A DNA stretch of 6,669 nt, taken from positions 1 to 6,669 of the forward strand of contig JAEDGK010000109.1 in the NCBI GenBank assembly GCA_016297555.1. Reading direction: 5' to 3'. A program made the translations under genes and the position numbers. Shown here piece after piece: positions 1-4,744 of the stretch (positions within the stretch are counted from its first letter, which is position 1; every line of letters begins with the position of its first letter). A model generated the notes under the pieces. The model searched no databases. It was not told the DNA's origin and saw nothing but the letters and a program-made list of their open reading frames with translations. Source of the DNA: Clostridiaceae bacterium. Its GTDB lineage: Bacteria; Bacillota; Clostridia; Oscillospirales; Acutalibacteraceae.

Positions 1-51
1 AAAGCGGCGAAAAGACTCGCTTTCGGGCAGGTTCGGATTACTCCATTCACC
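1..51 (-). other. Stretch after hisD, no supportable gene start
   Basis: This is the stretch directly downstream of the hisD stop codon. On the minus strand it carries AAGGTG overlapping the stop and then GGAG (41-44), either of which could serve as a ribosome binding site. No ATG opens a frame here: the one at 44-46 meets TAA after a single codon. A GTG at 48-50 opens a frame to the window edge (VNGVIRTCPKASLFAA), and a CTG at 28-30 opens another (LPESESFRRF). I do not recognise either peptide. Clostridial his operons often continue with hisC or hisB, so the next his gene is plausible by context only. No terminator hairpin is visible, so transcription probably runs on. Confidence 0.3.
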
Positions 52-1329
52 TTAATCTTCAAATCTGATTGCCGCGCTTCTTCCGTGCGCCTGAAGTCCC
101 TCACGCCCTGCGAAAAGCACGATTTTGTCGCTGACCTTGCCGAGAGCCTCTCTTGAATAGTAAAGATATGATGATTTCTTTACAAAATCGTCAACTGAAA
201 GCGGCGAGCTGAATTTTGCCGTGCCGGAGGTGGGCAGCGTGTGGTTGGGACCTGCAAGATAATCTCCGAGTGCTTCGGGAGCATTTTTTCCCAGGAAAAT
301 CGAGCCTGCATTTTTGATTTTATCAAGCAAAGCAAAGGGCTCGTCAACGCATACTTCAAGATGCTCGGGCGCAATTTCGTTGGCAATTTCAACGCCTTGC
401 TCAATATTGTTTGCAATGATTATTTTTCCGTTGGCTTCTATTGAAGCTCTTGCTATTTCTTCTCTCGGCAGCAGGGGAAGCTGTCTTTCAAGCTCGTCGC
501 GCACGGCATAGGCAAGAGCCTCGCTGTCCGTAACAAGCACCGCGCTTGCAAGCCTGTCATGCTCTGCCTGAGAGAGCAGGTCGGCAGCAACAAAGCGGGG
601 ATTGCAGGTGCCGTCCGCAAGCACGAGTATTTCGCTCGGGCCTGCAATCATATCGATATCCACAAGTCCGTAAAGCATTCTTTTTGCCGTTGCAACAAAA
701 ACATTGCCGGGGCCGACTATTTTATCCGCCTTGGGCACGCTTTCCGTTCCGTAAGCGAGAGCCGCAACAGCCTGCGCGCCGCCCGTTTTGATTATCGTGT
801 CAACTCCCGCAATCTTAGCCGCGCAGAGGATGGCAGGGGGAATATTGCCCTGCTTATCGGGCGGAGTGACCATTATGATTTCTTTAACTCCCGCAATTTT
901 AGCAGGCACGGCGTTCATCAGAACGGTTGAGGGATAGCTTGCCGTGCCGCCGGGAACATAGATGCCTACCTTTTCAATGGGCGTGATTTTTTGACCGGCA
1001 ATTATTCCGTCGCCCTTGTTTATCTCAAAGCCCTTGCGGAGCTGATTTTCGTGAAAAGCTCTTATGTTTTTCTCTGCAAGCTCGAGAGTTTCTATAAATT
1101 CTTTGTCCTCGCCGTTATAAGCGGCGTCAATTTCTTCTTTTGTTACGCGCAGATTTTCGGGGCAAACGCCGTCAAATTTAAGGCTGTATTCCCTCAGAGC
1201 GGCGTCGCCGTTTTCCTTAACATTCTTGATGATTGCGGCAACTGTTTCCTCAACTCCGCTCTCAAGCTTTATATCGCGCGTGAGAATTTCGCTTTTTTCC
1301 GCGTTGTCTATATTAATAATCTTAATCAT
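52..1329 (-). CDS. hisD: Histidinol dehydrogenase
   Basis: This enzyme is the cytosolic, zinc- and NAD-dependent histidinol dehydrogenase (EC 1.1.1.23). It oxidises L-histidinol through histidinaldehyde to L-histidine, the last two steps of the pathway. At 425 residues it is full length for the family. Visible family blocks are GGTASYPSTV (127-136), KTGGAQAVAALAYGT (181-195), VGPGNVFVATAKR (205-217), MIAGPSEILV (227-236), and AEHDRLAS (255-262). The expected zinc ligands are present as Q254, H257, D356 and H415, and the catalytic Glu-His pair is E322-H323 in APEHLE. By alignment from memory with E. coli HisD, no key residue is missing. The ATG overlaps the hisG stop by 4 bases (ATGA), and AAGGAG (1338-1343) lies 8 bases upstream, which supports this start and translational coupling. 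It is the third visible gene of the his operon. Confidence 0.97.
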   Translation of the reverse strand: MIKIINIDNAEKSEILTRDIKLESGVEETVAAIIKNVKENGDAALREYSLKFDGVCPENLRVTKEEIDAAYNGEDKEFIETLELAEKNIRAFHENQLRKGFEINKGDGIIAGQKITPIEKVGIYVPGGTASYPSTVLMNAVPAKIAGVKEIIMVTPPDKQGNIPPAILCAAKIAGVDTIIKTGGAQAVAALAYGTESVPKADKIVGPGNVFVATAKRMLYGLVDIDMIAGPSEILVLADGTCNPRFVAADLLSQAEHDRLASAVLVTDSEALAYAVRDELERQLPLLPREEIARASIEANGKIIIANNIEQGVEIANEIAPEHLEVCVDEPFALLDKIKNAGSIFLGKNAPEALGDYLAGPNHTLPTSGTAKFSSPLSVDDFVKKSSYLYYSREALGKVSDKIVLFAGREGLQAHGRSAAIRFED

Positions 1330-1949
1330 TTCGTAAGCTCCTTCTTCAGCTTCTCAATAAGAATTCCGATATCGTCTCCCTTGAATTTATAGGAAGATTT
1401 GTTGGCAATCAGCCTTGCGCTTATCGGCATTATTTTTTCATAAACTCTGAGATTGTTTTCTTTCAGAGTTTTTCCCGATTCAACTATATCTACAATTACA
1501 TCCGACAGCCCGAGCAGGGGAGCGATTTCAATGGAGCCGTTGAGCTTGATTATTTCAATTTCGCGGTTGATTGAGATGTAATAGTTTTTTGCAATGTTTA
1601 CAAACTTTGTGGCAACTCTGAGCGGGCGGTCAAAATCCTCGGCGTAATCATTCGGAGCGGCAACGCACATATTGCATTTGCCGAGCCCCAAATCAAGCAG
1701 CTCATATATATCAAAGCTGCCTTCTTCAAGGATATCCTTGCCCACAACGCCGATATCCGCCGCGCCGTGTGCAATGTAAATAGCAACATCCGAGGGCTTA
1801 ACGAGCAGATATCTGACTCCGTTTTCTTCATTTTCAAAAACAAGCTTGCGGTTATCGCTGTAAATTTCACTGCAATCATATCCGATTGAAGCGAAAAGCT
1901 CATACACTTTATCTCCGAGTCTGCCCTTTGGCAGCGCAATGTTCAGCAT
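1326..1949 (-). CDS. hisG: ATP phosphoribosyltransferase catalytic subunit, short form
   Basis: HisG joins PRPP to ATP to give N1-(5-phosphoribosyl)-ATP and pyrophosphate (EC 2.4.2.17), the committed step of histidine synthesis. At 207 residues it is the short HisG type. It has the two catalytic lobes but lacks the roughly 80-residue C-terminal histidine-binding domain of long HisG. Short forms are known to need HisZ for activity and feedback inhibition, which fits hisZ lying immediately upstream. Visible motifs are the N-terminal ALPKGRL (5-11), VKPSDVAIYIAHGAADIGVVG (50-70, with its first-lobe Asp and Gly residues), and the PRPP-binding segment around DIVESGKTLKEN (154-165). The start is fixed by GGGAGGT (1956-1962), 6 bases before ATG. 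The gene overlaps hisZ by 7 bases and hisD by 4, so the three should be one transcript. Confidence 0.97.
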   Translation of the reverse strand: MLNIALPKGRLGDKVYELFASIGYDCSEIYSDNRKLVFENEENGVRYLLVKPSDVAIYIAHGAADIGVVGKDILEEGSFDIYELLDLGLGKCNMCVAAPNDYAEDFDRPLRVATKFVNIAKNYYISINREIEIIKLNGSIEIAPLLGLSDVIVDIVESGKTLKENNLRVYEKIMPISARLIANKSSYKFKGDDIGILIEKLKKELTK

Positions 1950-3064
1950 ACCGATACCTCCCTTAAAGCCCCGTTTTCAAATGAATAAACGGTTTTTGCC
2001 TTGTATCCCTCGGGAATTTCGTGCTCCACGCGGACGGAAAATCCCTTTTCAACAAAGCTTTCAACAAGCGAAAGCAGAGAAACGCTCTTGTTTGCCGAAT
2101 CAAAAATAATGAGGATATCGCTGTCATATTCGCGCTTTTTCTTGTAATAAAGATTGAGATTGTCAAGATAAACAGCAAAGCCGATAGCCTGAGTGTTTTC
2201 TCTGAGCTTGCCTGCCAGTTTGTCATATCTTCCGCCCGAAAGCACTGCCGCGGGAGCTTTTTCAACATAGCCTTGGAAAATTATTCCGTTGTAATAATCC
2301 GTGTTGTTAAGAACCGAAAGGTCGATAAACAGCCTGTCGGCAAGCGGATTTTTTTTGAGTGAATCCGCTATAAACTGAAGCTCCGAGCAGGCGTTTTCCA
2401 TTTCTGCATTGCAAGCCAAAGCACGCAGAAGCGGAATTGCTTCAAGAATTTTGCCGTTGATTTCCGAAAGCTTGGTCAGCAGCTCTGTTTTTTCTGCATT
2501 GATGCCGCTTCTTTCACATATTGAGCGCAGGTCATGGGTGTTTTTGCTTCTGACGCAGGCAACAATATCTTTCTTGGCGTTTTCGCTTATTTCAAGCTCA
2601 CGAAGAATTGAGGGGATAAACGCCATATGCGATATTGAAAGAACAAAATCCTTGTCGATTGTTTTAAGGCTCTTTGCCGCAAGGGTCAGAACCTCCGAAA
2701 CAAGGTAATCGTCTATTTTACCGAGCACCTCAACACCCGTTTGCTTGATTTCCTTGTAGTCCATAGAGCTGTCGCTCATTCTGAAAACGCTTTCATTATA
2801 ATAAAGCTTTGTCAGCGAGCCCGAAAGCTTTGCGTTTTTGACTATGGAAAGGGTGATGTCGGGCTTTAACGCCATAAGGCGTCCGTCGGAATTGTTAAAT
2901 GCAAGAATACCCTTGCCCGAAAGGAAGTCGCGGTTGTCGCTGTAAAAGCTGTATTCTTCAAATTTTGCCATTCTGTATTCCTTGTAGCCCCATTGCTTAT
3001 AAAGCATTGAAAGCTCATAGGTAAGGCTGTCCTCTTTTGACAAAGAAGCAAGAAACTCGTTCAT
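1943..3064 (-). CDS. hisZ: ATP phosphoribosyltransferase regulatory subunit (HisRS-like)
   Basis: HisZ is a catalytically inactive paralogue of histidyl-tRNA synthetase. It assembles with short HisG into a hetero-octamer, activates it, and carries histidine feedback inhibition. The 373 residues show a class II synthetase fold: a degenerate motif 2 region LYYNESVFRM...IKQTGVEVLG (87-115), the substrate-pocket block TDYYNGIIFQGY (255-266), SGGRYDKLAGKL (276-287), and motif 3-like AIGFAVYLD (293-301). HisRS has an essential Arg in RGLDYY; here the equivalent stretch reads NNTDYY (253-258), which argues for HisZ and against hisS. A C-terminal segment of about 60 residues (315-373, DILIIF...) resembles a shortened synthetase anticodon-binding domain. 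ATG is preceded by GGGAGA (3072-3077) with 7-base spacing. It is the first gene after the his promoter. Confidence 0.93.
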   Translation of the reverse strand: MNEFLASLSKEDSLTYELSMLYKQWGYKEYRMAKFEEYSFYSDNRDFLSGKGILAFNNSDGRLMALKPDITLSIVKNAKLSGSLTKLYYNESVFRMSDSSMDYKEIKQTGVEVLGKIDDYLVSEVLTLAAKSLKTIDKDFVLSISHMAFIPSILRELEISENAKKDIVACVRSKNTHDLRSICERSGINAEKTELLTKLSEINGKILEAIPLLRALACNAEMENACSELQFIADSLKKNPLADRLFIDLSVLNNTDYYNGIIFQGYVEKAPAAVLSGGRYDKLAGKLRENTQAIGFAVYLDNLNLYYKKKREYDSDILIIFDSANKSVSLLSLVESFVEKGFSVRVEHEIPEGYKAKTVYSFENGALREVSVC

Positions 3065-3071
3065 TGAATTA

Positions 3072-3077
3072 TCTCCC
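3072..3077 (-). promoter_or_regulatory. Ribosome binding site of hisZ
   Basis: The minus strand reads GGGAGA, 7 bases before the hisZ ATG at 3062-3064. It supports that ATG as the start of the first his gene. A weak CCGC/GCGG hairpin (3089-3092 with 3103-3106) lies 11 bases upstream of it in the leader, too short to call an attenuator. Confidence 0.75.
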
Positions 3078-3123
3078 GTTGTTTAAATCCGCGTTTTTGT
3101 ATGCGGTTATCTATGATATCAGA

Positions 3124-3152
3124 AGTATATCACACTTTATCACATTAGTCAA
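3124..3152 (-). promoter_or_regulatory. Promoter of the hisZGD operon
   Basis: On the minus strand, TTGACT (-35, 3147-3152) and TATACT (-10, 3124-3129) are separated by exactly 17 bases. Each hexamer matches the sigma-A/sigma-70 consensus at five of six positions. Transcription should start near 3117, giving a leader of about 53 bases before hisZ. That leader is too short for a T-box, and no T-box core (TGGNACCGCG) is visible, so control by tRNA-His attenuation is unlikely. Repeats in and beside this promoter (3128-3144 and 3153-3172) make a DNA-binding repressor more likely. Confidence 0.85.
3128..3144 (-). repeat. Tandem TGTGATA repeat within the his promoter
   Basis: On the minus strand TGTGATA occurs twice as exact copies (3138-3144 and 3128-3134), with start points 10 bases apart, about one helical turn. 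The pair fills most of the -35/-10 spacer and enters the -10. A protein bound there would block RNA polymerase. The role is inference, and the AT-rich setting makes chance possible. Confidence 0.4.
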
Positions 3153-3172
3153 TTAGCAATTTACCATGCTAA
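3153..3172. promoter_or_regulatory. Inverted repeat abutting the his -35, candidate operator
   Basis: TTAGCA (3153-3158) and TGCTAA (3167-3172) form a perfect 6-base inverted repeat around an 8-base centre. The repeat touches the -35 hexamer directly. There is no T-run to make it a terminator, and its position is that of an operator or activator site. Candidates for the ligand protein are a TrpR-like histidine repressor encoded elsewhere or, less likely, the DtxR-type regulator next door, whose family sites also tend to begin TTAG and end CTAA. Which protein binds cannot be read from this window. Confidence 0.45.
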
Positions 3173-3212
3173 ATCGAACAAAACCCGCAAAACATTTATA
3201 TATATTAGACAA

Positions 3213-3239
3213 ACAGCGTATGACGCCGCCATACGCTGT
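3213..3239 (-). terminator. Intrinsic terminator of the hydrolase-regulator unit
   Basis: A perfect 10-base stem pairs ACAGCGTATG (3213-3222) with CATACGCTGT (3230-3239) around a 7-base loop. On the minus strand it begins 15 bases after the regulator stop codon and is followed by TTGTCTAATATA, a modest T-rich tail. It should end the upstream unit and separate it from the his promoter. The opposite strand has no T-run, so it is probably one-directional. The imperfect tail means some read-through into hisZ is possible. Confidence 0.75.
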
Positions 3240-3254
3240 CGAAAGCATTTTCGA

Positions 3255-3620
3255 TTATTTGCTTTTTACTGATTTGCAAAGGCAGTCAAAGCTCTCCTGA
3301 CTGATAACATGCTCTATTCTGCAAGCGTCTATTGCCGCCTGGTCTGCGCTGACACCGAGCGATATCAGCCAATCGGTCAGCGTTTCGTGCCTGTTATAGA
3401 TTTTGCTTGCGGTTTCAAGCCCTGTTTCGGTCAGGGTTATTGAGCCGTCGCCGTCCGTCAGAATGTAGCCGTGGTCTCTGAGATTTCGCATTGCCACGCA
3501 AACGCTCGGCTTTGAAAAACCAAGTTCAGTTGCAATATCCACGGAGCGGACGACAGATTTCTTTTTGCTGAGGATAAGTATTGTTTCAAGATAGTTTTCA
3601 GCGGATTCGCCCATTATCAT
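3255..3620 (-). CDS. DtxR/MntR-family metal-dependent transcriptional repressor
   Basis: This is a 121-residue cytosolic DNA-binding protein of the DtxR/MntR family, which represses metal-uptake genes when loaded with Fe(II) or Mn(II). A winged helix-turn-helix (about 7-65) includes VDIATELGFSKPSVCVAMRNLRDHGYI, with a wing DGDGSITLT. The dimerisation and metal-binding helices follow (70-118), and there is no C-terminal SH3-like domain, as in MntR. Apparent metal ligands by alignment are N9, E12, H78, C100, E103 and H104. The Cys in DACRIEH matches C102 of DtxR, while B. subtilis MntR has Glu there; N9 replaces Met (DtxR) or Asp (MntR). An upstream GTG at 3629 overlaps the Shine-Dalgarno and is rejected. 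ATG 3618-3620 sits 8 bases after GGAG; ATG 3612-3614 is a second option. It lies 29 bases after the hydrolase, with its own terminator. The metal and the target genes are unknown. Confidence 0.88.
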   Translation of the reverse strand: MIMGESAENYLETILILSKKKSVVRSVDIATELGFSKPSVCVAMRNLRDHGYILTDGDGSITLTETGLETASKIYNRHETLTDWLISLGVSADQAAIDACRIEHVISQESFDCLCKSVKSK

Positions 3621-3628
3621 TTTCAACA

Positions 3629-3632
3629 CTCC
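3629..3632 (-). promoter_or_regulatory. Ribosome binding site deciding the regulator start
   Basis: The minus strand reads GGAG here, 8 bases before ATG at 3618-3620 and 14 before ATG at 3612-3614. The longer possible frame beginning at GTG (3627-3629) would start inside this element, so it cannot be the translation start. The site lies in the 29-base gap after the hydrolase stop. Confidence 0.7.
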
Positions 3633-3649
3633 GTTCTAATATCCGATTA

Positions 3650-4612
3650 TCAGATGTATTTATTAATAAATTCGGTAATTGCCGCCCAATAAATGTCGGG
3701 GTATACATAGCCCGAAGCGGCATGGGTTGCGCCGGGCACAACGAGCCTTTCTTTTTCGCAGGCGGCATTCTTATAAAGCGTATAGCTCATCCACAGGGGC
3801 ACAACCGAGTCGCAGTCGCCGTGAATAAACAGGGTGGGAGTTTTGGATTTTTTAACCTGCTTTACTGCCGAAGCCTCTTTCAGACTGAAGCCGAGCTTAT
3901 ATTTCGCGGTTTGATTAACGATATTGAGCACAAGCTCAGGCGGCAGGTGAAGAGATTCACGAATTTGTATGCTGTATTGATCCCATAGCGATGTAAAGCC
4001 GCAGTCCTCAATGCAGCATATAACATTTTCGGGTAATTCCTCTCCCGTTGCCATCATAACGGTTGCCGCGCCCATTGAAGCGCCGTGAAGAATAATTTTG
4101 GCATTCGGATTTTTGTCGATAATAAAGTTTATCCAATCAATAATATCGAGCCTGTCAAGCCAGCCCATGGTGCAGTAGTTGTGCTCGCTCTTACCGTGAC
4201 CTCTGAGATACGGAAGCAAAACATTATAGCCCATTTCAAAAAATCTTCTTGCATAAACGCTGTTTTGAGACGGATCGCCCGTGTAGCCGTGGCAGGAGAT
4301 TGCGTAAACATCGCTCGGCTTTTCCGCCTCGTAGAAAATCGAATGGAGGCAAACGCCGAATTTGTTAAAGGTGAAGACGTCTTTATAAACTCTTTCACGG
4401 TAAAAGGTAATTCCCGCGACGGCCTCGTCGGATTTATAGAAGCAAGCGCAGTCCTCTTCAGACACAACTCCGCCGGCGGCAGCCGTTTTTTTGATGCCGT
4501 TTCTGCTGAGAAATCTATCGATAAATGCGTTTCCCGCCGCGGCGCAGGCAGAGCCGATAACGGCGCCCGTTATTGCGGCGGTTTTAAAAAAGCTTTTGTT
4601 CTTATTACTCAT
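3650..4612 (-). CDS. Alpha/beta hydrolase with N-terminal membrane anchor
   Basis: This 320-residue protein is an alpha/beta-hydrolase (serine hydrolase) of the Hydrolase_4/S33 kind, similar in layout to B. subtilis YqkD. A basic start (KNKSFFK) precedes a small-residue hydrophobic stretch (about 11-30, TAAITGAVIGSACAAAGNAF) that looks like a signal anchor, so the catalytic domain may face outward; this is inference. Cys23 lacks the usual Leu/Val/Ile at -3, so a lipoprotein is unlikely. The triad is visible: Ser179 in GASMG (177-181), Asp268 in HGDCDSVVP (264-272), and His297 in GATHAASG (294-301). The oxyanion-loop motif HGYTGD (108-113) and LRGHGKSE (136-143) are typical. The substrate cannot be told; esterase, lipase-like or peptidase activity are all possible. 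ATG has GGGAGGT (4619-4625) 6 bases upstream. It is the first gene of its unit, followed by the DtxR-type regulator. Confidence 0.9.
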   Translation of the reverse strand: MSNKNKSFFKTAAITGAVIGSACAAAGNAFIDRFLSRNGIKKTAAAGGVVSEEDCACFYKSDEAVAGITFYRERVYKDVFTFNKFGVCLHSIFYEAEKPSDVYAISCHGYTGDPSQNSVYARRFFEMGYNVLLPYLRGHGKSEHNYCTMGWLDRLDIIDWINFIIDKNPNAKIILHGASMGAATVMMATGEELPENVICCIEDCGFTSLWDQYSIQIRESLHLPPELVLNIVNQTAKYKLGFSLKEASAVKQVKKSKTPTLFIHGDCDSVVPLWMSYTLYKNAACEKERLVVPGATHAASGYVYPDIYWAAITEFINKYI

Positions 4613-4618
4613 ATTCTT

Positions 4619-4625
4619 ACCTCCC
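4619..4625 (-). promoter_or_regulatory. Ribosome binding site of the hydrolase
   Basis: The minus strand reads GGGAGGT, 6 bases before the ATG at 4610-4612. This is a near-perfect Shine-Dalgarno that fixes the start and retains the N-terminal anchor segment. Confidence 0.8.
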
Positions 4626-4657
4626 GAAGATGATATGCGGAATGTATTATAAGAACA

Positions 4658-4686
4658 ATTATATCACGGTTTACGGAATTTTACAA
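4658..4686 (-). promoter_or_regulatory. Promoter of the hydrolase-regulator unit
   Basis: The minus strand has TTGTAA (-35, 4681-4686), 17 bases, then a consensus TATAAT (-10, 4658-4663) preceded by TG one base upstream, making an extended -10. Transcription should start near 4651, giving a leader of about 39 bases. A second perfect TATAAT lies at 4646-4651 but has no credible -35 at 16-18 bases, so it is a weaker alternative. I saw no DtxR-box-like palindrome here, so autoregulation by the downstream repressor is not supported by eye. Confidence 0.8.
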
Positions 4687-4707
4687 TAACTTGATTTAAA
4701 ACAATGC

Positions 4708-4738
4708 AAAAACCGCGCAGGCAAACAAACCTGCGCGG
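4708..4738 (-). terminator. Intrinsic terminator of the acyl-CoA ligase gene
   Basis: A perfect 9-base GC-rich stem pairs CCGCGCAGG (4713-4721) with CCTGCGCGG (4730-4738) around the 8-base loop 4722-4729. On the minus strand it starts 6 bases after the ligase stop and is followed by TTTTT (4708-4712). This is a strong Rho-independent terminator that separates the ligase from the hydrolase promoter. Confidence 0.93.
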
Positions 4739-4744
4739 CTCAAA

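Noticed and set aside
559..1392. Open frames on the plus strand opposite hisD (559-930, 991-1392)
   Set aside because: They are antisense to conserved HisD coding sequence and have no family features.
1943..3064. Histidyl-tRNA synthetase (hisS) instead of hisZ
   Set aside because: The catalytic Arg block is replaced, motif 2 is degenerate, and the gene overlaps short-form hisG, which requires HisZ.
3065..3123. T-box, attenuator or riboswitch in the his leader
   Set aside because: The leader is about 53 bases, with only a weak 4-base hairpin. No T-box core, terminator-antiterminator pair or histidine codon run is present.
3627..3629. GTG start for the regulator (124 residues)
   Set aside because: It overlaps the GGAG ribosome site; ATG at 3618-3620 has correct spacing.
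4520..4585. Lipoprotein signal around Cys23 of the hydrolase
   Set aside because: The residue at -3 is Gly rather than Leu, Val or Ile, so the lipobox is not met; a simple anchor is the better reading.
4085..4633. 182-codon open frame on the plus strand opposite the hydrolase
   Set aside because: It lies antisense to a well-supported hydrolase with intact catalytic motifs, has no recognisable domain and no convincing ribosome site. It reflects codon bias on the other strand.
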